In this document: in pieces, positions 1 through 6,951 of the stretch
Layout: each line of letters opens with the position of its first letter
Numbering within the stretch: position 1 is the stretch's first letter
Assembly (NCBI GenBank): GCA_020630895.1
Contig: JAHDII010000100.1
Location: forward strand, 1-10,725
Direction: 5' to 3'
Source: Saprospiraceae bacterium
Lineage (GTDB): Bacteria; Bacteroidota; Bacteroidia; Chitinophagales; Saprospiraceae
DNA length: 10,725 nucleotides
The notes under the pieces: model-generated
Databases searched by the model: none
What the model saw: only the letters and a program-made list of their open reading frames with translations
What the model was told of the DNA's origin: nothing
Translations under genes and position numbers: made by a program

Positions 1-1266
1 AATAATAGCATTAATTTCTCTATCCGTAAGAACATCCATTCTAGATTGAGGAGCCCGAAGCAAACAATGGACTAAAGGACTAGGACGACCTTTTTCATCA
101 AGAACTGTAACCAATGCTTCTCCAATACCTAATTCTGTTAATAATTGTTCTGTATCATAATAATCAGAAATAGGATAATTTTGTGCGGCTAATTTGATAG
201 CTTTTCTATCTTTTGCCGTAAAAGCACGAAGAGAATGTTGAATTTTTAATCCTAATTGTCCTAGTACATCTTCTGGAATATCTTTAGGATTTTGAGTAAT
301 AAAGAAAATTCCTACTCCTTTAGAACGAATTAATTTAATAATGACTTCTATTTGATCTAATAAGGCATCACTTGCTTTTTCAAAGACTAAGTGTGCTTCA
401 TCAATAAAAAGAACTAATTTGGGTTGATCTGCATCACCTTCTTCTGGCAAAGTAGCATAAATTTCTGCTAACATCTGTAGCATAAAAGTCGAAAACAATT
501 TAGGTTTGTCTTGTATATCCGTTAAGCGAATAACATTCACCATTCCTTTTCCATTTTCATCAATACGCATTAAATCATCAATATCAAAAGACGTTTCACC
601 AAAGAAAGTATCTGCCCCTTGTTGTTCAATTTCTACAATTTTACGCATTATAGTTCCTACAGAAGCAGTAGAAAGACGACCATATTCTCCTTGGATTTCT
701 TCCTTCCCCTCATTGGTCATAAATTGTAATGTTTTTTTGAAATCTTTTAAATCAAGTAAAGGAATTTTTTTATCATCACAATATTTAAAAACTACGGCGA
801 CAATGCCCTCTTGTGTAGTAGTCAAATTCAATATTTTAGAAAATAATACTGGACCAAATTCTGAAACAGTAGCTCTAAGTCTTGCTCCTTTTTCATCAGA
901 AAGGCTTAGAAATTCTACAGGGCTGTTATTGGGCTCAAAAGGAATACCTATTTTATCATGACGTTCATAAATTTTAGGATGTCCATCACTTGCTGCTGCT
1001 ATACCACTTAAATCTCCTTTGATATCCATCAGTAAAACGGGGACACTATTTGCTGAAAGATGTTCCGCTATAATTTGTAAGGTTTTTGTTTTTCCCGAAC
1101 CTGTTGCCCCTGCTATTAATCCATGTCTATTTAATGTTTTTAAAGGAAGTTTTACCAAAGTATTTGTTTGACATTCTTTATCCAACATCGCTCCACCCAA
1201 AATAATCGATTCTCCTTTAAAAGTATATCCTGCATTAATTTCTTCAATAAATTTTTCCTTACTCAT
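1..1266 (-). CDS. HerA-like helicase/ATPase, DUF853 family (3' end cut by window edge)
   Basis: Reading the minus strand from the ATG at 1266 gives 422 codons with no stop down to base 1, so the C-terminus lies outside the window. The family is usually about 500 residues, so roughly 80 are missing. The product is a cytosolic P-loop ATPase of the FtsK/HerA superfamily (DUF853, E. coli YjgR-like). Visible motifs are Walker A GATGSGKT at residues 53-60, the following strand LLMDIKGDLSG, and Walker B LVLFIDEAH with Asp289-Glu290. Next come FFITQNPKDIPEDVLGQLG and QHSLRAFTAKDRKA, which are characteristic of DUF853. The true substrate of this family is poorly known; HerA relatives translocate DNA. 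The gene follows the 169-residue gene after 88 bases and has its own candidate promoter. Family assignment is secure; cellular role is not. Confidence 0.93.
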   Translation of the reverse strand, partial: MSKEKFIEEINAGYTFKGESIILGGAMLDKECQTNTLVKLPLKTLNRHGLIAGATGSGKTKTLQIIAEHLSANSVPVLLMDIKGDLSGIAAASDGHPKIYERHDKIGIPFEPNNSPVEFLSLSDEKGARLRATVSEFGPVLFSKILNLTTTQEGIVAVVFKYCDDKKIPLLDLKDFKKTLQFMTNEGKEEIQGEYGRLSTASVGTIMRKIVEIEQQGADTFFGETSFDIDDLMRIDENGKGMVNVIRLTDIQDKPKLFSTFMLQMLAEIYATLPEEGDADQPKLVLFIDEAHLVFEKASDALLDQIEVIIKLIRSKGVGIFFITQNPKDIPEDVLGQLGLKIQHSLRAFTAKDRKAIKLAAQNYPISDYYDTEQLLTELGIGEALVTVLDEKGRPSPLVHCLLRAPQSRMDVLTDREINAII

Positions 1267-1315
1267 TTTATGATAATTTATTTTCTTTTTATGACGATGA
1301 TTGAAAATTAAGGTA

Positions 1316-1323
1316 CAAAGATA
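1316..1323 (-). promoter_or_regulatory. Candidate -7 promoter element for the HerA-like gene
   Basis: The minus strand reads TATCTTTG here, a full match to the Bacteroidota -7 consensus TAnnTTTG, 49 bases before the ATG at 1266. About 22 bases further upstream is TTTC, only a partial match to the -33 element TTTG. It lies in the gap between two same-strand genes, where a promoter is plausible. A short AT-rich motif can occur by chance. Confidence 0.45.
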
Positions 1324-1354
1324 AAAATTTAATTTTCTTGCTTTCGAAATGTTC

Positions 1355-1864
1355 TTATCCTGAAAACACAATCCTTCCTTCTCCTGCAGCAAAAAACATT
1401 AATCTGCTTTTTACTTTTTCTTCTTTAAACAATACTTCTATTTCTAAATTAAATGCATCTATTATTGGTGCTTTATCTACTTCTACAATTAATTCTTTTA
1501 CTTTAACAAAAAAACTGTCATTATAAAACACTTCAATCAATTTGTTGTCATCATCTATATTAAATAAAGGATAGGATAATTGAGCTTGATATTTAAAAAT
1601 AATACTTTCATAACTTATTGGAATTTCCTCATAGAAATTAGAAGAATCTAAATCATGTACAGGATTATTTGGAGGAATCATAGTAAGTTTCATAAAAATA
1701 TCAGTATAATTCCTATTAGCCTGCTCAAAAGTTTTAAAAAAAGTTTTCCAATATTCTCTAGCAAATGCTATTCTAACTATTAAATGTTCGTTATCATTTA
1801 TACTTTCTTCATCATTATAACGCCAACAATAACAAACTGCATTATCTCTTTTTAGTTGAATCAT
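1355..1864 (-). CDS. Hypothetical protein, 169 residues
   Basis: I do not recognise this protein. It has no signal peptide or membrane segment, so it is probably cytosolic. It is rich in acidic and aromatic residues, with a CYCW segment at 11-14. Alternating hydrophobic stretches in the C-terminal half, such as FFVKVKELIVEVD (118-130) and NLEIEVLFKEEKVKSRLMFF (139-158), suggest a mostly beta structure. The start is the ATG at 1864; the preceding 36-base gap to the pyrF stop is short enough for co-transcription with pyrF. The overlapping plus-strand frame here is poor in coding character and is treated as a shadow. Small orphan proteins of this kind between housekeeping genes are often lineage-specific; nothing in the sequence gives a function. 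Confidence 0.72.
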   Translation of the reverse strand: MIQLKRDNAVCYCWRYNDEESINDNEHLIVRIAFAREYWKTFFKTFEQANRNYTDIFMKLTMIPPNNPVHDLDSSNFYEEIPISYESIIFKYQAQLSYPLFNIDDDNKLIEVFYNDSFFVKVKELIVEVDKAPIIDAFNLEIEVLFKEEKVKSRLMFFAAGEGRIVFSG

Positions 1865-1900
1865 GGTAACTCTATAAAATGTAATTATTAGATCAATTCC

Positions 1901-2716
1901 TTAAAATCGTTGTTCTAAAATACTAGCCATTTCTTGTTGAAGAGCCAAAGCAGCTTCTCTTGCTTTTTGAGCAAAATCTTTTCCTTGACCAGCATAAATA
2001 ATTCCCCTTGAAGAATTAACTAATAAACCGACCTGATCATTCATTCCAAATTGAGATAATGTTTGTAAATCGCCGCCTTGTTTTCCTACTCCTGGAACCA
2101 ATAAAAAATGTTCCGGAGCAATTTCTCTAATTTTTTTAAAATCTTCTGCATGAGTGGCACCTACTACAAACATCAATTCTTCTTTGCTTGCCCATTGCTG
2201 AGAAAGATTCATCACTTTTTCAAAAAGAGGTTCTCCATTTTCTTGTAATGTTCTTTGAAAATTTTGACTCCCTCGATTAGATGTAAGAGCTAAAAGGATC
2301 ACCCATTTATTTTCAAATTCTAAAAAGGGCTTTACAGAATCTTCTCCCATATATGGAGCAATGGTAATAGAATCAAAATCCATTTGTTCAAAAAAAGTAC
2401 GAGCATACATTTTAGAAGTATTGCCAATATCTCCTCGCTTGGCATCTGCTATGGTAAAATGTTCCTTAGGAATAATTTTTAAAGTTTCTTCTAGAGTTTG
2501 CCAACCTTTATATCCCATACTTTCATAAAAAGCAATATTAGGCTTGTAGGCTACACACAAATCTTTTGTAGCTTCAATAATTTGTTTATTAAATTCTAAT
2601 ACTGGATTTTCATAAGATAATAAATGAGAGGGAATCTTTTGTATATCTGTATCTAAACCAATACACAAATAAGATTTCTTTTGGAGAATTTGTTGAAAGA
2701 GTTCTTTTCTAGTCAT
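1901..2716 (-). CDS. pyrF: Orotidine 5'-phosphate decarboxylase
   Basis: This enzyme converts orotidine 5'-phosphate to UMP, the last step of de novo pyrimidine synthesis, in the cytosol. The 271-residue length and motifs place it in the longer type of PyrF found in Bacteroidota and some actinobacteria, rather than the roughly 230-residue E. coli type. The catalytic signature DAKRGDIG is at 91-98, with the proton-donating Lys93. The substrate-binding LDTD is at 21-24, the phosphate-binding loops are VPGVGKQGGD (207-216) and VNSSRGIIYA (233-242). The barrel is complete from the ATG at 2716 to the TAA at 1901. The gene is downstream of a 148-residue hypothetical gene and upstream of a 169-residue one. 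A candidate promoter lies about 70 bases upstream. An in-frame TGA two codons before the ATG rules out an N-terminal extension. Confidence 0.97.
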   Translation of the reverse strand: MTRKELFQQILQKKSYLCIGLDTDIQKIPSHLLSYENPVLEFNKQIIEATKDLCVAYKPNIAFYESMGYKGWQTLEETLKIIPKEHFTIADAKRGDIGNTSKMYARTFFEQMDFDSITIAPYMGEDSVKPFLEFENKWVILLALTSNRGSQNFQRTLQENGEPLFEKVMNLSQQWASKEELMFVVGATHAEDFKKIREIAPEHFLLVPGVGKQGGDLQTLSQFGMNDQVGLLVNSSRGIIYAGQGKDFAQKAREAALALQQEMASILEQRF

Positions 2717-2784
2717 GAATCAGTTTAATTTTTCGCTTAACTCTTCTATAAATTGAATAGGATATACAATGTAAATGTGTGTTT

Positions 2785-2792
2785 CAAACATA
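2785..2792 (-). promoter_or_regulatory. Candidate -7 promoter element for pyrF
   Basis: The minus strand reads TATGTTTG, matching TAnnTTTG exactly, in the 108-base gap between the 148-residue gene and pyrF. Transcription would start about 60 bases before the pyrF ATG. About 21 bases upstream is GTGTG, only a loose -33 candidate. This fits pyrF being expressed independently of the mrp-nifU genes. Confidence 0.45.
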
Positions 2793-2824
2793 GTAATACT
2801 TGATATATATTGTCACACAGCGTT

Positions 2825-3271
2825 TCATTTTCCAATTGCAAAGTTTCCTACAAAGAAAATTTCCTTTAATGTATCATCATCATTTGGCTCTTCAATTTTT
2901 TCGTTAAGACTTGATATATATATATCGTAAAGTTCATTTATATAAAATCCAATTCCTTCTTCTCTTTGTAACTTAGAAGCAAGTTTTTTCACTGTTTGCC
3001 AAAATATTTCGACAAATTCTGGTTTCATTAACCTTGTATCAATAATTCGTAAAATACTTTCCTTTCCATCTGTTGCCTTATGATAACAATAACCACTTTC
3101 AACATCTCCCTTTTCTTCATTAGGTAGAATATAACAAATCCAATCTTTTAATGTTTTTTCGAGTCCAGAATCTCTCAATTCGTTCATAACTGTTTCAAGC
3201 ACCCAATCGTAACTTGACCAACGTGCTGACCAATCTTGTCCATTTGATAATGTTATAAATCCCGAAGCCAT
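2825..3271 (-). CDS. Hypothetical protein, 148 residues
   Basis: I do not recognise this protein. It has no signal peptide or membrane segment. Near the N-terminus is an aromatic-rich stretch, DWSARWSSYDWVLE (13-26), followed by a probably helical middle (EFVEIFWQTVKKLASKLQRE, 85-104) and an acidic C-terminal part (EEPNDDD, 127-133). The overall look, a small acidic soluble protein with many Trp and Tyr, is shared by many immunity or antitoxin-like proteins, but that is only an impression. It begins 14 bases after the nifU stop, and the nifU frame ends in a double stop (TAATAG), so it is probably co-transcribed with nifU. It separates nifU from pyrF. Confidence 0.72.
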   Translation of the reverse strand: MASGFITLSNGQDWSARWSSYDWVLETVMNELRDSGLEKTLKDWICYILPNEEKGDVESGYCYHKATDGKESILRIIDTRLMKPEFVEIFWQTVKKLASKLQREEGIGFYINELYDIYISSLNEKIEEPNDDDTLKEIFFVGNFAIGK

Positions 3272-3285
3272 ATAATTCCATTCTA

Positions 3286-3549
3286 TTACACTACATCTAC
3301 ACCATTAACAGCAATCACACCTGCAACTTCTGGCACTTTTGCTTTTAGTGTTTCTTCAATTCCTGTTCTCATAGTGAGAGCAGACATAGAACAAGCAGAA
3401 CAATTTCCTAACCATTTAATGTGTACTTGTAAATCATTGGTAATATCTACAATTTCTATATTTCCACCATCTGCTTGAAGATGTGGACGAATGGTATTTA
3501 AAGCAGCATCTACTTTTTCTATTAATTCTTTTTTCTCCTCAGGAGCCAT
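3286..3549 (-). CDS. NifU-like C-terminal-domain protein (Fe-S cluster scaffold)
   Basis: This small cytosolic protein consists of a single NifU C-terminal domain (the Nfu type) and is thought to hold and transfer a [4Fe-4S] or [2Fe-2S] cluster to client enzymes. The defining CxxC is present as Cys50-Ser-Ala-Cys53, preceded by LQADGGNIEIV (24-34) and followed by the helix MSALTMRTGIEETLKAKVP. At 87 residues it is the normal length for stand-alone single-domain proteins of this group. It sits just downstream of mrp with a 68-base gap, an association that fits a shared role in Fe-S assembly. The gap contains a candidate promoter, so it may also be transcribed separately. The start is the ATG at 3549; no in-frame alternative is needed. 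Confidence 0.94.
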   Translation of the reverse strand: MAPEEKKELIEKVDAALNTIRPHLQADGGNIEIVDITNDLQVHIKWLGNCSACSMSALTMRTGIEETLKAKVPEVAGVIAVNGVDVV

Positions 3550-3578
3550 AACTATTATAATTCTTTATATTAATACTA

Positions 3579-3586
3579 CAAATTTA
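3579..3586 (-). promoter_or_regulatory. Candidate -7 promoter element for the nifU-like gene
   Basis: The minus strand reads TAAATTTG, an exact match to TAnnTTTG, 30 bases before the ATG at 3549. No clear -33 TTTG is visible. The region is extremely AT-rich, which raises the chance of a fortuitous match. Confidence 0.4.
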
Positions 3587-3617
3587 CACAATAATCTGTT
3601 TAATCTTAGATATTATT

Positions 3618-4706
3618 TTATTTTACTCCTACAATTTTTGTAGGAGGCAACATTTCATTTCTAATGCTTACTTGTCTTGCTGTATTTTGGGCTACTTTTA
3701 AAAAGGCTTCTTTAACAATAGGCTCATTTCCTAAAATAGCAGGTTGCCCTAGATCCCCTGCTTCTCTAATCCCTTGAACTATTGGAATTTGTCCTAATAA
3801 CATAGATTTACTCATTTTTACCAACTTCTTTCCTCCTCCTTCTCCAAATAAATAATATTTATTATTCGGTAATTCTTTTGGTGTAAACCAAGACATATTT
3901 TCTACTATTCCTAAAATAGGAACATTCACATTAGACAATAAAAACATATTCATGGCTTTTACTGCATCGACAACTGCTACTTCTTGAGGAGTGGTAACCA
4001 TTACTGCCCCTGTAACAGGTATAGTTTGAACTAAAGTCAATTGAATATCTCCTGTTCCTGGAGGCAAATCAATAACTAAATAATCTAATTCTGGCCAAAC
4101 ACATTCATTAATAAATTGTTTGATGATTCCTCCTAGGCGTGGACCTCTTAATACAACTGCTTGTTCAGGTTCAATAATAAATCCAATAGACATTAAATGA
4201 ATGCCATGGGTAGCAATAGGATTAATTCTGGGTTTACCATAAACAGTAGTTACCTTAGGGCGTTGTCCCTGTAATCCAAACATTGTAGGAATAGAAGGAC
4301 CATATAAATCAGCATCAATCAAACCTACTTTCGCTCCTAATTCTTTGAGTCCTAAAGCTAAATTAACCGCTACTGTAGATTTTCCAACGCCTCCTTTTCC
4401 AGAAGCTACTGCTATTACATTTTTTACTTGAGGTAATGTAGAAACAGGAGCTTGTGATTGAGGCGTTTGAGTGACTAAATGTATATTAACATTGGCTTGG
4501 GGATACACATTTTGAATAGCAGAAATGATCGCAAAATTGAGTTCAGATTTTCCTTCATATTGCAGAGTAGGTAACAAAACATTCATATTTACATTTTGTC
4601 CTTCTATTTTGAGTTGAGTCACCATATTTCTACTAATAATATCTTGCCCTGTTTTAGGGTCATTTACTGTACAAAGAGCCTCAACTATTTTTTTTTCTTC
4701 GATCAT
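3618..4706 (-). CDS. mrp: Mrp/ApbC/NBP35-type P-loop ATPase, Fe-S cluster carrier
   Basis: This soluble ATPase carries Fe-S clusters to apo-proteins. Residues 1 to about 78 form the MIP18/DUF59 domain (ALCTVNDPKTGQDIIS). Residues from about 95 on form the ParA/MinD-like ATPase, with the deviant Walker A GKGGVGKST (103-111), DADLYGPSIP (131-140) and Walker B VIDLPPGTGD (211-220). The length (362) is normal. The C-terminal CxxC that bridges the cluster in ApbC proteins such as that of Salmonella is absent: the equivalent segment reads ENMSWFTPKELP (269-280). The protein has only two cysteines, Cys12 and Cys202. From memory this variant is common in Bacteroidota Mrp proteins, so it is probably a lineage trait rather than decay. 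The gene lies directly upstream of the NifU-like gene and is divergent from the RibF fusion. Confidence 0.95.
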   Translation of the reverse strand: MIEEKKIVEALCTVNDPKTGQDIISRNMVTQLKIEGQNVNMNVLLPTLQYEGKSELNFAIISAIQNVYPQANVNIHLVTQTPQSQAPVSTLPQVKNVIAVASGKGGVGKSTVAVNLALGLKELGAKVGLIDADLYGPSIPTMFGLQGQRPKVTTVYGKPRINPIATHGIHLMSIGFIIEPEQAVVLRGPRLGGIIKQFINECVWPELDYLVIDLPPGTGDIQLTLVQTIPVTGAVMVTTPQEVAVVDAVKAMNMFLLSNVNVPILGIVENMSWFTPKELPNNKYYLFGEGGGKKLVKMSKSMLLGQIPIVQGIREAGDLGQPAILGNEPIVKEAFLKVAQNTARQVSIRNEMLPPTKIVGVK

Positions 4707-4731
4707 CTTAAAATTTTATTGAAATTCATAG

Positions 4732-4739
4732 CAAAGGTA
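4732..4739 (-). promoter_or_regulatory. Candidate -7 promoter element for mrp
   Basis: The minus strand reads TACCTTTG, an exact match to TAnnTTTG, with its 3' end 26 bases before the mrp ATG. TGTG, 20 bases upstream, is a possible weak -33 element. The site is in the 84-base divergent region between mrp and the RibF fusion gene. On the plus strand of this region I see only CACACTTTGAA (4760-4770), not a good match, before the fusion gene. Confidence 0.5.
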
Positions 4740-4790
4740 GTGAGGTAAATGTATAAATTCACACTTTGAAAAGAATTCCTAAAGGAATAA

Positions 4791-6788
4791 ATGAAAGTTT
4801 TTAAAGAATTATCAGCATTAAAAGGCTTTTCTAACACAGTCATTACTATAGGTTCTTTTGATGGTGTTCATACTGGACATCAAAAAATATTAGAACGAGT
4901 AAAGCAGTTGGCAAAAGAAGTGGAAGGCGAAAGTGTATTGATTACCTTTCACCCTCATCCTCGTTTGGTTATAGAAGGAGAGCATAGCAATTTACAATTA
5001 CTATCTACTATTGATGAAAAAATTGAACTCGTCAAAAAATATGGTATTGATAATTTAGTCATTGTTCCTTTTACTCTTGAATTTTCAAAACAAAGTCCTG
5101 AAAATTATATTCTTAATTTTTTAGTACATCATTTTCATCCTTCAAGAATTGTAATAGGATATGATCATCATTTTGGTAATCAACGAAAAGGAGATATTAA
5201 TTTATTAAAATCTTATGAAGAACAATGTGGTTTTTTGGTAGAAGAAATTCCTAAACAAGAAATAGATCATATTGCTGTAAGTTCTAGTAAGGTTAGAAAA
5301 GCTCTTAGCGAAGGAGAAATTATAACAGCTACAGAATTATTAAACCATTATTTCTCAATTACAGGAGAAGTCATAAAAGGATTATCTCTTGGAAAAGAAT
5401 TGGGTTTTCCTACTGCTAATTTAAAAATTCATGATAGGTATAAATTAACTCCAGCTGTTGGAATTTATGCGGTTTATATTCATCATAATGGACATAGATA
5501 TGATGGAATGTTATATCTTGGAAATCGTCCAACAATTGAAAATGCTACAAATTATGTAATTGAGGTTAATATTTTTGATTTTGATAAAAATATTTATGGT
5601 GAAAATTTAAAAGTAGATTTTGTTAGAAGAATTAGAGATGATGAAAAATTTCCTGGATTAGAATCTTTAAAAGCTCAATTGATTCAAGATAAAGCTAATG
5701 CTCTAGCTGTTTTGGGAGAACGGAAAAAATTAGAAGAAAAAGAAATTCAAAAAAAATCATTACCTAAAGTAGCCGTTGTTATACTCAACTTTAATGGTAG
5801 AGATTATTTAAATGAATTTTTACCTTTTGTCTTATCTAGTAGTTATCCTAATTTAGATATTTATGTAGCTGATAACAATTCTAAAGATGGTTCTTCTCAA
5901 TTAGTTGAAAATTCTTTTCAAGAGGTCAAACTCATTCAATTAAAAGAAAATCACGGTTTTGCTAAAGGTTATAATGAAGCTTTAAAAAAAATACATGCCG
6001 ATTACTTTGTATTACTCAATTCTGATGTAGAACCTACTATGAATTGGATAGAACCCATTATAGAATTAATGCAAAGAGATGCTACAATTGGAGCTTGTCA
6101 ACCTAAAATTAAGTCTCATAAAAATCGAGAATATTTTGAATATGCTGGTGCTTGTGGTGGTTGGATGGATAAATGGGGTTATCCTTTTTGTAGAGGACGA
6201 ATATTTGAACAAGTAGAAGAAGATAAGGGACAATATGATACGAGTGAAGAAGTTTTCTGGGCTAGTGGAGCGGCTATGTTTGTTCGGGCAGAATTATTCA
6301 AACAATTAGGAGGTTTTGATGGTTTCTTTTTTGCTCACATGGAAGAAATTGATTTTTGTTGGCGATTAAAAAGAGCAGGATACAAAGTTATGGTCAAACC
6401 TAAATCTGTTGTATATCATGTTGGAGGAGGAACTTTAAGCAATACAAATCCTTTTAAAACTTTTTTGAATTTTAGAAATAGTTTAATTGTTCTTTATAAA
6501 AACGAACGTAAAGGAAAATTATATTGGCTTATTCCTTTACGATTAGTTTTAGACGGTCTTGCAGGTATTCGCTTCTTGTTTCAACTCAAATTTTCTCATA
6601 TTAATGCCATTAGAAAAGCTCATTGGGATTTCTTTTCTTCTCTTGCAGAACATAAAAATAAAAGAAGAGAAGAAAATGAAGCTATTGAAAAAGTAAGTAT
6701 TGGCACTTTTCAAAAAACAGGTGTTTATTCTAAAAGTATTGTATGGCAATATTTTATCAAAAAACGAAAGTCTTTCAAAAATTTGTAA
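4791..6788 (+). CDS. ribF: Fusion of RibF (riboflavin kinase/FAD synthetase) and family 2 glycosyltransferase
   Basis: A single 665-codon frame encodes two complete enzymes. Residues 1 to about 310 are RibF, which turns riboflavin into FMN and then FAD. The FAD synthetase half has GSFDGVHTGH (21-30), FHPHP (53-57), GYDHHFGN (123-130) and VSSSKVR (163-169). The riboflavin kinase half has GLSLGKELGFPTANL (197-211), GNRPTI (244-249) and the probable catalytic Glu258. A charged linker (311-325) leads to a GT-A glycosyltransferase of family 2, resembling bacterial rhamnosyltransferases. It has VAVVILNFNG (327-336), DNNSKDGS (361-368), the DxD-like LLNSDVEP (408-415) and EEIDFCWR (518-525). Residues 578-598 are hydrophobic and probably contact the membrane. 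Its acceptor is unknown; cell-surface polysaccharide synthesis is likely. RibF is normally about 310 residues and the transferase normally a separate gene. AAAGGA lies 4 bases before the ATG. No ATG or obvious ribosome site is available for a separate transferase. Confidence 0.93.
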   Translation: MKVFKELSALKGFSNTVITIGSFDGVHTGHQKILERVKQLAKEVEGESVLITFHPHPRLVIEGEHSNLQLLSTIDEKIELVKKYGIDNLVIVPFTLEFSKQSPENYILNFLVHHFHPSRIVIGYDHHFGNQRKGDINLLKSYEEQCGFLVEEIPKQEIDHIAVSSSKVRKALSEGEIITATELLNHYFSITGEVIKGLSLGKELGFPTANLKIHDRYKLTPAVGIYAVYIHHNGHRYDGMLYLGNRPTIENATNYVIEVNIFDFDKNIYGENLKVDFVRRIRDDEKFPGLESLKAQLIQDKANALAVLGERKKLEEKEIQKKSLPKVAVVILNFNGRDYLNEFLPFVLSSSYPNLDIYVADNNSKDGSSQLVENSFQEVKLIQLKENHGFAKGYNEALKKIHADYFVLLNSDVEPTMNWIEPIIELMQRDATIGACQPKIKSHKNREYFEYAGACGGWMDKWGYPFCRGRIFEQVEEDKGQYDTSEEVFWASGAAMFVRAELFKQLGGFDGFFFAHMEEIDFCWRLKRAGYKVMVKPKSVVYHVGGGTLSNTNPFKTFLNFRNSLIVLYKNERKGKLYWLIPLRLVLDGLAGIRFLFQLKFSHINAIRKAHWDFFSSLAEHKNKRREENEAIEKVSIGTFQKTGVYSKSIVWQYFIKKRKSFKNL

Positions 6789-6789
6789 A

Positions 6790-6823
6790 CAGTGTTCAGT
6801 ATTTCAGCTATCAGTGAACACTG
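6790..6823. repeat. Inverted repeat in intergenic region downstream of the ribF fusion
   Basis: The arms CAGTGTTCA (6790-6798) and TGAACACTG (6815-6823) are perfectly complementary over 9 bases, with a 16-base loop. A second, overlapping palindrome TCAGTGAACACTGA occupies 6811-6824. The hairpin starts two bases after the fusion gene's stop codon, so it may end transcription, but no U tract follows (ACAAAACAG). It may instead be a remnant of a dispersed intergenic repeat. The rest of the non-coding stretch, 6825-6951, contains nothing I can name. TATCTTGC at 6912-6919 is a poor -7 candidate for the next gene. Confidence 0.55.
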
Positions 6824-6951
6824 ACAAAACAGATTCTCAATAAAAGATAACGAATACTCCTTTATACTATACTACCAGTAAAGCATCAAGCATTTCAGTT
6901 TAGAATGCCCCTATCTTGCACTTGTAATTAAAAACGAAAATTCAAGTGAAG

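Noticed and set aside
506..961. Plus-strand 151-codon frame
   Set aside because: It lies antisense inside the HerA-like ATPase, whose frame carries clear Walker motifs; the plus-strand translation is Ser/Ile-rich with no recognisable features.
1338..1526. Plus-strand 62-codon frame
   Set aside because: It overlaps the 169-residue minus-strand gene and has a low-complexity Ser/Asn/Leu composition typical of an antisense shadow.
2720..2791. Minus-strand 23-residue frame just before pyrF (a possible leader peptide)
   Set aside because: Its ATG lies within the candidate -7 element TATGTTTG, so a transcript from that promoter would not contain the start; no ribosome site or leader-peptide composition is seen.
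2798..2921. Direct repeat ACTTGATATATAT at 2798-2810 and 2909-2921
   Set aside because: A 13-base, simple AT-rich repeat likely to arise by chance in such sequence; no further copies or mobile-element features.
6549..6749. Minus-strand 66-codon frame inside the glycosyltransferase
   Set aside because: Antisense to a conserved C-terminal part of the transferase (the LRLVLDGLAGI and AHWDFF region).
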